Part shown: one piece after another, positions 24,828 through 34,135 of the stretch
How the letters are laid out: every line of letters starts with the position of its first letter
Numbering within the stretch: the stretch's first letter is position 1
Assembly (NCBI GenBank): GCA_002344785.1
Contig: DDUL01000003.1
Span: forward strand, 23,166 to 87,165
DNA length: 64,000 bases
Direction of reading: 5' to 3'
Source: Bdellovibrionaceae bacterium UBA2339
GTDB taxonomy: Bacteria > Bdellovibrionota > Bdellovibrionia > Bdellovibrionales > JAMPXM01
Translations under genes and position numbers: made by a program
Notes under the pieces: generated by a model
The model's input: the letters and a program-made list of their open reading frames with translations, nothing else
Databases searched by the model: none
What the model was told of the DNA's origin: nothing

Positions 24828-25474
24828 CGACACCCCTGAGCCTTCAAAAACGCCGAAAGCTCCGCATGCCCTTCACTCTCGGCAAGACCCACTAGACCCA
24901 ATTCACCAGGTTTCGGATCCGCATCACGACAACTCAGTTTGCCGCTCCGCTGAGGTCGAAACAGCGACTTCACGACATCCACGAAGCCCAAAGCAATCAA
25001 CTCGCGCACCGGCTGTGCGCCGGTACGATCAACTTGAAAGGGGTCCGCGCCGCTGGCCAAAAGCAGAATCGCCATTTCAGATTTTTGCTCAGGTGTCCCC
25101 GCCCCCACGAGCGCATACAAAAGCGCCGACTGACGATCAATGTCCGAAAGTGCCGAGTTCGCGCCGCGATCCAAAAGCCAACTCACGGCGCGCACTTGAC
25201 CGTTGTGCGAGGCCACCATGAGGGCGCTCACGCCGTTCTCATCAACTGAGTTCACATCCTTGCCCGCTCGCAACTCGGCTTCCAAAACTTGAAGATCACC
25301 TAGGCGCGCGGCCCGATACCAAGCTGAAACTTTGGGCTCTGGCCGCATCGAAACTTCGTTCGTAGCGCAGCCCACAGAGATCGTGATCAACAAAATCACA
25401 CTCGTGGCGATGCATCGCCCGACACTTCCAAACATCATCGCTCGCATTTTTTCAGCCGATCGTGTGAGGCGCAT
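24824..25474 (-). CDS. Ankyrin-repeat lipoprotein
   Basis: The 216-aa product has a lipoprotein signal (LLITISVGC, lipobox Cys at about residue 36) followed by ankyrin repeats: AARLGDLQVLEAELRAGKDV, ENGVSALMVASHNGQVRAV and RQSALLYALVGAG. Such repeats bind proteins; the partner is unknown. It starts immediately after the IcmF stop (no spacer) and overlaps pcp at its end, so the three are probably on one transcript. The function is probably envelope-located given the lipobox. Confidence 0.75.
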   Translation of the reverse strand: MRLTRSAEKMRAMMFGSVGRCIATSVILLITISVGCATNEVSMRPEPKVSAWYRAARLGDLQVLEAELRAGKDVNSVDENGVSALMVASHNGQVRAVSWLLDRGANSALSDIDRQSALLYALVGAGTPEQKSEMAILLLASGADPFQVDRTGAQPVRELIALGFVDVVKSLFRPQRSGKLSCRDADPKPGELGLVGLAESEGHAELSAFLKAQGCR

Positions 25475-28400
25475 TTACAAGTTCCTACGGTATTGGCCGC
25501 CGACTTCGTAAAGCGCCAAGGTCATTTGATGAAGCGAGCAGACACGCGCGGCTTGCATGAGAGCTGCAAAGACGTTTTGACCGCTCAATGCGGCAAGCTT
25601 TAAGCGCTTGAGCGCCTCTTCCGAATGAGCCTGATGTGCCGCCTGGCTTTCACGAACTCTTTGCAAGCAGAGATTCTTTTCCTCATAGCTCGCTCGAGCC
25701 AGCTCGATCTTGGGCGGCACGTAAGAGCTCTCCAAAGTCTTCGGATCGATGAAGGTGTTCACGCCAACGATCGGCAGTTCACCCGAATGCTTCAAATGCT
25801 CGTAAAGCATGGACTCGTCCTGAATCTTGCCGCGTTGGTACTGTGTTTCCATGGCACCCAGCACGCCGCCGCGTTCGTTGATGCGCAAGAATTCCGTCAG
25901 CACGGCCTCTTCAACCAAGTCCGTCAACTCTTCGAAAAAGTACGAGCCCTGCATGGGATTTTCATTCTTCGCCATACCGAACTCGCGGTTGATGATGAGC
26001 TGAATGGCCATCGCGCGACGAACACTTTCTTCCGTGGGCGTGGTGATCGCTTCGTCGTAGGCGTTGGTGTGCAAGCTGTTGCAGTTGTCATAGATCGCCA
26101 GCAGCGCCTGCAAGGTGGTGCGGATGTCGTTGAAATCAATCTCTTGCGCGTGCAGAGATCGACCCGAAGTTTGAATGTGGTACTTGAGCTTTTGCGAGCG
26201 ATCATTACCGCGATACAAGTCACGCATCGCGATGGCCCAAATTCGGCGCGCCACTCGACCGATGACCGAATACTCGGGATCAAGGCCGTTGGAGAAGAAG
26301 AACGACAGATTGGGAGCGAAGTCGTCGACGTTCATGCCCCGAGATCTGTAGTACTCGACAAAGGTGAATGCATTGGACAGCGTGAAGGCCAACTGCGAGA
26401 TCGGATTCGCGCCCGCCTCAGCGATGTGATAACCGCTGATGGAGACCGAGTAGAAATTCTTCACCTGCTTTTCGATGAAGTAGGCTTGGATGTCGCCCAT
26501 CATCTTCAGTGCGAAGTCGATGGAGAAGATGCAGGTGTTTTGCCCTTGGTCCTCTTTCAAAATATCCGCCTGCACGGTGCCGCGAACATTCTGCAAAGTC
26601 TCGTCGGCCAAAACCTGCCACTCTTTTTCCGTGAGCTTTCGCCCAAGTTCACTTTCGCGCCGCTCAACTTGCTGGTCGATGGCGGTGTTCATGAAAAAGG
26701 CCAGAATCATCGGTGCGGGTCCATTGATCGTCATGGACACACTGGTGGTCGGCGCGCACAAATCGAAGCCCGCATAGAGGCGCTTCATGTCGTCCAAGGT
26801 GCAAATCGAAACGCCAGACTCACCGACTTTGCCAAAGATGTCGGGCCGAGGATCCGGATCTTGTCCATACAGAGTCACCGAATCAAAAGCCGTTGAAAGT
26901 CGCGTCGCCGGTTGACCCTTGGCCAGATAGTGAAAGCGCTTGTTCGTTCTTTCCGGCGGGCCCTCACCCGCAAACATGCGCGTCGGGTCTTCATTGTCGC
27001 GCTTGAGCGGAAACACGCCGGCGGTGTAGGGAAATTCTCCCGGCACATTCTCAAGGCGCAAAAACCTCAGGCGATCGCCCCAATCTTTGAGTTTGGGGAG
27101 CACCACGCGGCGAATCGGCGTGCCCGATAATGAAGTGCGCAGCAACGGCTGGCTGATTTTGCGGCCGCGAACTTCGTAAGTGTAGTGCTCACCGGCATAC
27201 GCGTTTTGCAACTGATCCCACTGCTGCAACTTCTGTAGTTCCGTCGCACCGATGGCTTTTTCCCATTGCTTGAGACTGGAGTCGTCGATCTTCACGGCCT
27301 CGCCGTGAAGAATCTCTTTCACAGCGCCAAGCTTGGAAGCCGCCTGAGCCATGGTCTCGGTCTCGGACTTATATCGACGCACGGTCTGAGCGATTTCCGC
27401 CAAATAGTTTTGACGCTCGGGCGGCACAAGCGAAGACCGCTGCACACCCACGATGCGCTCACGCGTCTGAGCCGACAGCGTCCAGAACTTCGCTCGAGAC
27501 GCCTGTCGCTCAGCCAAGATCTCGGTGAGTTTAAAGAACAAGCGATTGCAGCCGTCGTCATTGAATTGCTGGGCTTGAGTGAGGAAAATCGGCAGCTTCC
27601 GATCCGCCTCTTCGCTTGGTGCCTCAAAAAGTTTTCGCGAGCGACGATACTGCTTACGCACATCGCGAAGCGCATCTTGCGAGCCGCGACGATCCGCCTT
27701 GTTGATGGCGATCAGGTCGGCAAAATCAATCATGTCGATCTTTTCTAGCTGCGACTGCGCGCCAAACTCACTGGTCATGACGTACAACGAAAGATCCGCG
27801 ACTTGTGTGATCGCGTTTTGCGCCTGACCGATGCCGCTGGTTTCAGCGATCAACAAATCAAACGCATAGCCTTTGAGGAAATCCAACATTCGCGGCAAGG
27901 CCTCGGCAATCTCACTGCCGCTTCCGCGCGAGGCCACCGAACGCATGAAGGCACCCGGGCGCGACAATGAGTTCATGCGAATTCGATCGCCCAAGAGTGC
28001 TCCGCCCGTCTTTCGTTTGGACGGATCCACGCAGACGATGCCGATCTTGAGATTCGGAAAATTATTGAGCAGACGCTGAACCAACTCATCCACGAGCGAG
28101 GACTTCCCCGCTCCGCCGGTGCCGGTGACGCCTAAGACAAGCGGCGCATCGGAGGTTCGACGCAGACTTTGGAGACGCGACAAAACATCGGCGGGAACTT
28201 CGCGGCCGAGTTCAATGGCCGCCAAAGCCACACCCAGATCGCGATGCGGAAGTTCGGCACGACCCTCAAGCTCCCAGGCCACTTTGCCGTTTGGATTCTG
28301 CCCGGCCCGATCGACCAGGTCATAGTCACAGCCCTGCATGATCATGTCGATCATGCCTTCAAGACCCAGACGACGTCCGTCTTCAGGATGGAAGATCTGC

Positions 28401-28792
28401 GCAATGCCGTAGGCCTCGAGCTGTTTTTTTTCTTCATGCACGATGACGCCGCCGCCACCACCGTAAATCCGCACGTGTTCAGCACCGGCTTGTTTCAGCA
28501 AGTCATAGCAGTACTTGAAGTACTCCATGTGCCCGCCTTGATAGCTCGACAGCGCAATTCCCTGCGCGCCTTCCTGCAAGGCTGCCGTCACAACATCAAT
28601 GACGCTGCGGTTGTGTCCGAGGTGAATGACTTCAGCGCCGGCATCTTGAAGCAAACGTCGCATGAGATTGATGGACGCATCGTGGCCGTCAAAAAGTGCC
28701 GCCGCCGTCACGATTCGCGGGTTGCGTTGAGTCTGATAGCGAGCTCGAGGCGAGCCCGTAGAGGATGAGGATTGCGTCGGGTCTTTTGCCAT
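25475..28792 (-). CDS. icmF: Fused isobutyryl-CoA mutase (IcmF)
   Basis: IcmF interconverts isobutyryl-CoA and n-butyryl-CoA with adenosylcobalamin. The 1105-aa chain has the full IcmF layout: an N-terminal B12-binding domain (LFDGHDASINLMRR, His ligand near residue 36), a MeaB-like GTPase chaperone (P-loop GTGGAGKSS near 223, AINKAD near 365), a linker, and a C-terminal mutase barrel (from ~560). The substrate pocket has Gln in GQNTCIFS, where methylmalonyl-CoA mutases have Arg, and Phe in TAGVFP, where they have Tyr. Both support isobutyryl- over methylmalonyl-CoA. It lies downstream of crotonase and hydroxyacyl-CoA dehydrogenase genes on the same strand, which fits valine or butyrate catabolism. 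Confidence 0.96.
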   Translation of the reverse strand: MAKDPTQSSSSTGSPRARYQTQRNPRIVTAAALFDGHDASINLMRRLLQDAGAEVIHLGHNRSVIDVVTAALQEGAQGIALSSYQGGHMEYFKYCYDLLKQAGAEHVRIYGGGGGVIVHEEKKQLEAYGIAQIFHPEDGRRLGLEGMIDMIMQGCDYDLVDRAGQNPNGKVAWELEGRAELPHRDLGVALAAIELGREVPADVLSRLQSLRRTSDAPLVLGVTGTGGAGKSSLVDELVQRLLNNFPNLKIGIVCVDPSKRKTGGALLGDRIRMNSLSRPGAFMRSVASRGSGSEIAEALPRMLDFLKGYAFDLLIAETSGIGQAQNAITQVADLSLYVMTSEFGAQSQLEKIDMIDFADLIAINKADRRGSQDALRDVRKQYRRSRKLFEAPSEEADRKLPIFLTQAQQFNDDGCNRLFFKLTEILAERQASRAKFWTLSAQTRERIVGVQRSSLVPPERQNYLAEIAQTVRRYKSETETMAQAASKLGAVKEILHGEAVKIDDSSLKQWEKAIGATELQKLQQWDQLQNAYAGEHYTYEVRGRKISQPLLRTSLSGTPIRRVVLPKLKDWGDRLRFLRLENVPGEFPYTAGVFPLKRDNEDPTRMFAGEGPPERTNKRFHYLAKGQPATRLSTAFDSVTLYGQDPDPRPDIFGKVGESGVSICTLDDMKRLYAGFDLCAPTTSVSMTINGPAPMILAFFMNTAIDQQVERRESELGRKLTEKEWQVLADETLQNVRGTVQADILKEDQGQNTCIFSIDFALKMMGDIQAYFIEKQVKNFYSVSISGYHIAEAGANPISQLAFTLSNAFTFVEYYRSRGMNVDDFAPNLSFFFSNGLDPEYSVIGRVARRIWAIAMRDLYRGNDRSQKLKYHIQTSGRSLHAQEIDFNDIRTTLQALLAIYDNCNSLHTNAYDEAITTPTEESVRRAMAIQLIINREFGMAKNENPMQGSYFFEELTDLVEEAVLTEFLRINERGGVLGAMETQYQRGKIQDESMLYEHLKHSGELPIVGVNTFIDPKTLESSYVPPKIELARASYEEKNLCLQRVRESQAAHQAHSEEALKRLKLAALSGQNVFAALMQAARVCSLHQMTLALYEVGGQYRRNL

Positions 28793-28957
28793 AGTGTCAG
28801 CAACTTAACCGATGCCAACCCGAGCTTGTATCTTGAGATGGGACGCTCCGCGCCGCCGTAAGAGTTGATATGGGTTGGAAGGATTCGGCGCGGATTGGGG
28901 CGAGTCCGTCGTTCCACCACAGAGAGGCCGGTTTGCAACGCCCCGCTTCAGGCCCCA

Positions 28958-29761
28958 TTAGAACTGAGGCTTTCGCTTCTCCAAAAACGCCCGAACGCCC
29001 TCTGTTCGCTCAGGACTTTCAAAGGCGCGCCCAAAAAGGCTGGCTTCGATGCCCTCGGCCTCTCGAAGCGAGCATTCTTGCCCAGAGTGAATGCTTTTTT
29101 TGATCAGCGACAAAGCACCCGGAGCACGTTGGCTGAGCAGTTGCGCCTGGGCCAGAACTTGAGCTTTGAACTCAGCTGCTGGAATGACCTGATTGACCAA
29201 ACCGATGCGAAGCGCTTCGTCGGCCTTGATCTGCGAACCCGTCATGGCCATTTCGAGCGCTTTGGCCGTGCCAATTCGACGCGGCAGACGAACCGTGCCG
29301 CCGAAGCCAGGAATCAAACCCAAAGTGCACTCGGGAAGCGCAAACTTCGCGCTCTCACTTGCGATGATCCAGTCGCAAGCCATGGCCAGCTCAAGGCCCC
29401 CGCCGAGCGCAAAGCCGTTGACGGCTGCGATGACAGGTCGAGGTAAACTTTCAAATCGCGCAAACAAAGCCTGGCCTTCACGCGCAAATTCCTCAGCCGC
29501 CTTCGGCGACATGGCTTCAAACTGCTTGATATCCGCGCCGGCCACAAAGGCCTTCTCGCCGTCACCGGTGAGCACCAAGACGCGCAGTCGCGCATCTTTT
29601 TCCGCGACATCAAGAAGTTGCGCTAAGGAGCTCAGCACTTCTCGGCTGAGGGCATTGAGTGCTTCAGGTCGCGAAAGGCTCACCCACCAGATCTTCGCGG
29701 ACTCGTGATTCTCAACATTGTGAAATTCAATTTTGAGATGAGGAAAGTTCAGTTCCGACAT
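28958..29761 (-). CDS. Enoyl-CoA hydratase (crotonase family)
   Basis: A 267-aa crotonase hydrating 2-enoyl-CoA to 3-hydroxyacyl-CoA. The oxyanion-hole motif AFVAGADIKQF is near residue 72. Both catalytic Glu are present, one in NGFALGGGLELAMAC and one in LPECTLGLIPGFGG. AAGGAG-like ribosome binding site (CAAGGAG) 7-8 nt upstream of ATG 29761. It follows the 3-hydroxyacyl-CoA dehydrogenase gene by 24 bp, so the two form an operon and likely act in series on crotonyl-CoA. The exact chain-length preference cannot be read. Confidence 0.93.
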   Translation of the reverse strand: MSELNFPHLKIEFHNVENHESAKIWWVSLSRPEALNALSREVLSSLAQLLDVAEKDARLRVLVLTGDGEKAFVAGADIKQFEAMSPKAAEEFAREGQALFARFESLPRPVIAAVNGFALGGGLELAMACDWIIASESAKFALPECTLGLIPGFGGTVRLPRRIGTAKALEMAMTGSQIKADEALRIGLVNQVIPAAEFKAQVLAQAQLLSQRAPGALSLIKKSIHSGQECSLREAEGIEASLFGRAFESPERTEGVRAFLEKRKPQF

Positions 29762-29785
29762 CGAGGACTCCTTGGCTTGCCGAAA

Positions 29786-30685
29786 TTAGTAGGTGTAGAC
29801 GCCTCGTCCGGATTTGCGTCCCAGCCAGCCGGCTTCAACGTATTTCACAAGCAAGGGACAAGGGCGATACTTCGCGTCTCCTAAGCCTTCGTGCAAAACT
29901 CGCATGATCGCCAAGCAAGTGTCCAAGCCGATGAAATCGGCCAAGGTGAGCGGCCCCATGGGTTGATTGGTGCCAAGCTTCATCGCCTCATCAATGCCTT
30001 TGGCATCCGCGATCCCCTCGTACAAGGCGTAGAAGGCTTCGTTGATCATCGGCATCAGGATTCGGTTGACGATGAAGCCGGGAAAGTCCCGACCTTCGAT
30101 GAACACCTTGCCCATGCCCTCAGCCAAGGAACGCACATTCGCAAAAGTCTCAGGCGAAGTTTGCATGCCGCGAATGCCTTCCACCAAACTCATGAGCGGA
30201 ACGGGATTCATAAAGTGCATGCCGCAAACTTTTTCTGGCCGCCGAGTGGCCGCCGCAATCTTGGTGATGGAAATCGAGGACGTGTTTGAGACGAGCAGAG
30301 CCTCAGGCTTCACGGCCTGATCCAACTCCGCAAAAATCTTGAGCTTCAAATCCACATTCTCTGTGGCCGCTTCAACCACCACATCGCAATCCGCGAGATC
30401 GCGAAGTGCGGAGGTGCCGTGAATTCGGCCCAAGATCTGCTGCTTACCTTCCAGCGTGAGCTTTTCTTTTTTGATCAGGCGGTCACAGCTTGCCGCAATC
30501 GTACCCAGACCTTTTTCGACGGCCGCCGCTGACACATCCATCATCACAACATTCAAACCCGCGGCCGCCGCGACTTGCGCGATGCCATTGCCCATTTGGC
30601 CGGCGCCCACGACGCCAAGGGTTTTCGGCAGTTTTCCTGAAGTTACTGTTTCAGAAGTTGTTTGCGTTGATCCTTGGGCCATCAT
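29786..30685 (-). CDS. 3-hydroxybutyryl-CoA dehydrogenase
   Basis: A 299-aa NAD-dependent enzyme oxidising 3-hydroxyacyl-CoA, most likely 3-hydroxybutyryl-CoA, to the ketoacyl-CoA. The Rossmann motif GVVGAGQMGNGIAQVAA is near residue 25. GMHFMNPVPLMSLVE carries the catalytic His region, and FPGFIVNRILMPMINEA and GTNQPMGPLTLADFIGLD are typical of the C-terminal dimerisation domain. Start ATG 30685 (or 30682) with GAGGTGG upstream. It leads an operon with the crotonase gene. Confidence 0.94.
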   Translation of the reverse strand: MMAQGSTQTTSETVTSGKLPKTLGVVGAGQMGNGIAQVAAAAGLNVVMMDVSAAAVEKGLGTIAASCDRLIKKEKLTLEGKQQILGRIHGTSALRDLADCDVVVEAATENVDLKLKIFAELDQAVKPEALLVSNTSSISITKIAAATRRPEKVCGMHFMNPVPLMSLVEGIRGMQTSPETFANVRSLAEGMGKVFIEGRDFPGFIVNRILMPMINEAFYALYEGIADAKGIDEAMKLGTNQPMGPLTLADFIGLDTCLAIMRVLHEGLGDAKYRPCPLLVKYVEAGWLGRKSGRGVYTY

Positions 30686-30721
30686 CCACCTCGTTTTGAT
30701 GAGAGTGGATCTTGATTAGCA

Positions 30722-31843
30722 TCAAAACAATTCGGGCGAAAAGCGAAACAACACTTCGCCGCGATGCTCAGCCTGCCCAACTTCAGGCCATGACTTTGTC
30801 GCGACCAGCAGAGCGCGACCCGTCTTGCTCAACGAGTAAAACTGAAGCCCCAAACTCGCCTCTTGCCGAGAATCCCGATCGCGGTGCAGGTCTTCATCCT
30901 CAACTTCGTAACGAAGCAGCCAAGCCCAACGCGAGCTCGCCTCCCAGGTGAGATCGCTGCGTCCGCTGCGCCATCGGCGCGACCTCGAATCTTGCGTGAC
31001 TTCTGCACCAAAGCCTTCACCCAGCCATTCAAATATTTCCGATCCCACCTGAAAGCGAGTCAACACGCCCAAGGAGGCAAGGCGTACATGTGATTTTTCC
31101 GTAGGCACCAACTCCAGCGCCGAACTGGTCACGCCCGCGGGTGCGGTGGATGTCGGCGTCGTTCGCCCCGTCTGGCCGCTCAAAGTCGCACGCCACAAAC
31201 TTTTCTCGTTGCGGTTTTCCCACTCGATCTTCGCTGTGAACCATGTCTCGCGATCCAGATCACTTCCGGATTCACCGTTATGCACCAGCCATTGACTGGC
31301 AAAGACGCCGGACTCAACCCGATAGCCCAAGCCCAAATCGCGAAGCGCCACCAAACCTCGTTTGAGGATGAGGCTTCGAGTCCACCGGCGCTGAGAATCA
31401 TCAGCCGCTTCAATTCCAAACGGCACGTCCTGTTGGCCAAATCGCCAATCGCCAACACTGGTTTTCCAGTTGAGCCAAGCGTCGACCACCACAAGATCCG
31501 TGCTCCGCTCCGTGCTTGCACCCGGATATCGCCAAGGTCTTGCGACGAGGTTTCGCGTGCCAAGCCCCACTCGCGCGCTGACATCTTCAAATGTCCATCG
31601 CGCCCCCAGCCTCGCGCCACTCAAGGTGAACTCACCGTCACGAGGTTCGACAAGTCTCGCGCCAGACTCCAGCCAGAGCTGGTCCCAATCCACGCTCCCA
31701 CCCAGTTCTGCAGCGGGCGCCGTCGCTGTGGCGCCGAGAGCGATCATGCTGATCGCACTTAGAATGTGCCGCGAGCTTCGAGCCAAGCTCCCGAAGGGAT
31801 CTCGCAACTGGACCAAAGGTGAGATCGAAGCGCTACCTGGCAT
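30722..31843 (-). CDS. Putative porin-like outer membrane protein
   Basis: A 373-aa exported protein that I do not assign to a named family. An N-terminal extension precedes a signal-like segment (RHILSAISMIALGATATAPA). The mature part alternates in a barrel-like manner: WLNWKTSVGDWRFGQQDVPFG resembles phosphate-selective/alginate-type porins, and it ends GEVLFRFSPELF with a terminal Phe. The start region is crowded: only 34 bp separate it from the divergent SH3-repeat gene, so an internal start with the signal segment is possible. Gap of 36 bp to the hydroxybutyryl-CoA dehydrogenase gene on the same strand. Confidence 0.65.
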   Translation of the reverse strand: MPGSASISPLVQLRDPFGSLARSSRHILSAISMIALGATATAPAAELGGSVDWDQLWLESGARLVEPRDGEFTLSGARLGARWTFEDVSARVGLGTRNLVARPWRYPGASTERSTDLVVVDAWLNWKTSVGDWRFGQQDVPFGIEAADDSQRRWTRSLILKRGLVALRDLGLGYRVESGVFASQWLVHNGESGSDLDRETWFTAKIEWENRNEKSLWRATLSGQTGRTTPTSTAPAGVTSSALELVPTEKSHVRLASLGVLTRFQVGSEIFEWLGEGFGAEVTQDSRSRRWRSGRSDLTWEASSRWAWLLRYEVEDEDLHRDRDSRQEASLGLQFYSLSKTGRALLVATKSWPEVGQAEHRGEVLFRFSPELF

Positions 31844-31877
31844 GTCACTCCTTAAGTTTTAAGGCTAACGAGCCATA

Positions 31878-33341
31878 ATGAAAAAATCCATGGCGATTTC
31901 CAAACCGGACTCTCAACACCCGAGTAATTCGACTTCAGCTGGCGCAACTCGACCTCGAATTGTTGGTCAGCAACATCGCATCGCTGGGAGGCCGTCGGGA
32001 TCGGCGTCGACTTTCATTCTCGGCGCGCTGTTGATCGCGAGCGGTTGGCTGGCTCCTCCGTCGGCCTTGGCACAAGCCTCACTGGGCGCGATCTCCGTGC
32101 AAGCGCCGATTTACTTGCAACTTGATTCGCGCTTTCCCTCCGGCCAAAGATCGCGTCGAGAACTTGAAGCGCGGACGCAAGCCTCACAGATCCAACGTTG
32201 GTTTCGAGTGCGAACCCAAGTCGAAAGCCGCAGCGTGCTTGGCTGGATTCCTGAAGATCATGTGCTGACGCCGCTTAAGCTTTCGACGATGGTTCGACTG
32301 AAAGTTTCAGTTCCGGATCGCTTCGCTCCGCATGTGGATTCGATTCGCCAAACACGGCTTCCGGTCGACTCACCGCTGGTGGTCCTCGATCAGCTCGGAT
32401 CTTGGATGCGTGTGCGCCCCCTCACCGATACGGCTCTTGGTGCCGACTCTTGGGTGCCGACCTCGGCGCTTCGCCGCGACTCGCTGGAACAAAGTCGAAA
32501 AGCTTACGTCGTCAAACGCAGTGATCTGCGACTTCAGCCCGATAAAAAATCAACGGTGTTATCACAGGTGCACGCGGGCGAGATGGTGCTTGTCACACAG
32601 GAACGCAAGATCGGCTCGCGCGCGTGGATTGAGATGCGCACGGAGAACAACACGCCGATGTGGTTGCCTCGCGAGCATGTTTGGCTCGCGACGGATGTCG
32701 ACGAAAAGTGGCTTCGACCGCAAGGCATCAACCTCGAACTGCGCTCAGCGCCGCACCCCACGGCTGATGTGGTGACTCGCCTGAAGGCGGAAGCTCGGCT
32801 TGAAGTTCTCGGACAACGGAACTTGCGTTGGGGACGCGTGCTCTTTGACAAGCAGACTTATTGGTGGCCGATGTCGGATGAAGATCGACAACTTGAAAAT
32901 GCGCGACCAAGCATGACGTTAAGTTTTGAAGATCTCCGACAGCGGAAGATCTTCGATCAGGTCAAGAGCGAGGAGCTGGGACTGCACATCGTGTCCGCGC
33001 AAGGCGTGTTCATCTCCACCGATGGCGAGAACTACCGTCGCGTCGAAAGATTTGAGAGCAAGAACTTTCCCTTGAGCCTCACGCCGACGGGCGTGGTCAT
33101 CGCTGGCCCCTACCGCTCCAACGACCAAGGCCAGAATTGGGAACAATGGATTCGCTGGGATCGCCTTGCGGAAACGCTCGCAGAAACCGAAGATGCCGAG
33201 GCCTTTGCGCGCATGCGCATGGCGGCCATTCACGCTTTGGATCAAGACGGACGCCATGTGCAAGCCGTCTTAGATGTCGGCAAAGGCCGAAAAATCCGCG
33301 TTGAGACTTCAGATCAAGGACAAAGCTGGATTGAGCTCTAA
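31878..33341 (+). CDS. Exported protein with bacterial SH3-like repeats
   Basis: A 487-aa product with a long N-terminus and a signal segment (TFILGALLIASGWLAPPSALA). At least three bacterial SH3-like units follow, seen as RSDLRLQPDKKSTVLSQVHAG, GINLELRSAPHPTADVVTRL and similar phrases; such domains often bind peptidoglycan. The C-terminal ~150 residues (from ~330) contain VFISTDGENYRRVERF and GQNWEQWIRW, reminiscent of BNR/sialidase-type beta-propeller blades. It overlaps PlsC convergently by 4 bp. A cell-wall-associated role is likely; enzymatic function is not evident. Confidence 0.72.
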   Translation: MKKSMAISKPDSQHPSNSTSAGATRPRIVGQQHRIAGRPSGSASTFILGALLIASGWLAPPSALAQASLGAISVQAPIYLQLDSRFPSGQRSRRELEARTQASQIQRWFRVRTQVESRSVLGWIPEDHVLTPLKLSTMVRLKVSVPDRFAPHVDSIRQTRLPVDSPLVVLDQLGSWMRVRPLTDTALGADSWVPTSALRRDSLEQSRKAYVVKRSDLRLQPDKKSTVLSQVHAGEMVLVTQERKIGSRAWIEMRTENNTPMWLPREHVWLATDVDEKWLRPQGINLELRSAPHPTADVVTRLKAEARLEVLGQRNLRWGRVLFDKQTYWWPMSDEDRQLENARPSMTLSFEDLRQRKIFDQVKSEELGLHIVSAQGVFISTDGENYRRVERFESKNFPLSLTPTGVVIAGPYRSNDQGQNWEQWIRWDRLAETLAETEDAEAFARMRMAAIHALDQDGRHVQAVLDVGKGRKIRVETSDQGQSWIEL

Positions 33342-34120
33342 CTGCCCCAGCTTGGATCTGCGCGCAGGGCCTCATAGGCCACCAACATACGCTGACGAAC
33401 CTCATCCGTGAACGCGACAACTTTGTCGTGAGGCGCGTCTTCACCTGCAGGCGGCGGCTTCACATGCGGCATAACGGGATCCAAAACGCGAACTTCAATG
33501 CTTGAGATCCATCGCTTGGTGTTGACCAAGAGACTTCCCTTCTCCAGCACCGCGTGCGCTCCGTAAATCACCAGTGGCATAACCGGCACGCCAAAATTCG
33601 ACGAAAACAAAAACGGACCCTTCTTAAAGGCACCAATCTCGGCGTTCGGTTGCCGAGTCCCCTCAGGCGCCAATGCAAACATAAAACCTTCGGCGAAAAG
33701 TCGACTGGCTTGCCGATAAACTTCCAAGACTTCGGCGCGGTTGTGCCGTGCGATCGGCAAGTTCGAACCCGCGCGCATCGCCGCGCCAAACATGGGAATG
33801 CGGAAAAGTTCAATCTTAGCCCCCCACCGAATTCGACGACCTCCGCATTTGGCCATGACGGCGGGAATATCAAAGAGGCTTTGGTGATTGAAGGCGAGGA
33901 TCGCGCCACCTTGTGCCGGAAGTTTTTCAAAGCCGCGAGCTCGAATGCGAATTCCATAAACCCACAGCACGCCCCGAGCCCACAACATCATACTGCGGGT
34001 GAGTTGATCCGGCTGGCGCATGAAGCCTGTGAGAATCACCGGAATCGTCATGAGGCCCGTCCAAAGCGGCACAAAGGCAATACCGAAAATCGCTCGAGGA
34101 TAGGTGATGAGACGGATCAT
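33338..34120 (-). CDS. 1-acyl-sn-glycerol-3-phosphate acyltransferase (PlsC family)
   Basis: A membrane-bound acyltransferase that makes phosphatidate for phospholipids. The catalytic NHQSLFD (HX4D) motif is near residue 83, the substrate-binding EGTR near 157, and the PVMPLVIYGA block follows. An N-terminal membrane segment (IFGIAFVPLWTGLMTIPVIL) precedes these. AAGGAG lies 5 nt before ATG 34120; a GTG at 34126 is the alternative. It is 260 aa, a normal size. It lies 15 bp from the TIGR04552-like gene on the same strand and may be cotranscribed. Confidence 0.9.
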   Translation of the reverse strand: MIRLITYPRAIFGIAFVPLWTGLMTIPVILTGFMRQPDQLTRSMMLWARGVLWVYGIRIRARGFEKLPAQGGAILAFNHQSLFDIPAVMAKCGGRRIRWGAKIELFRIPMFGAAMRAGSNLPIARHNRAEVLEVYRQASRLFAEGFMFALAPEGTRQPNAEIGAFKKGPFLFSSNFGVPVMPLVIYGAHAVLEKGSLLVNTKRWISSIEVRVLDPVMPHVKPPPAGEDAPHDKVVAFTDEVRQRMLVAYEALRADPSWGS

Positions 34121-34135
34121 CCGCACTCCTTCGCT

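Noticed and set aside
25625..26896. 423-codon plus-strand frame opposite icmF
   Set aside because: It is a shadow of a strongly conserved gene; the His/Arg/Gln-rich translation has no family features.
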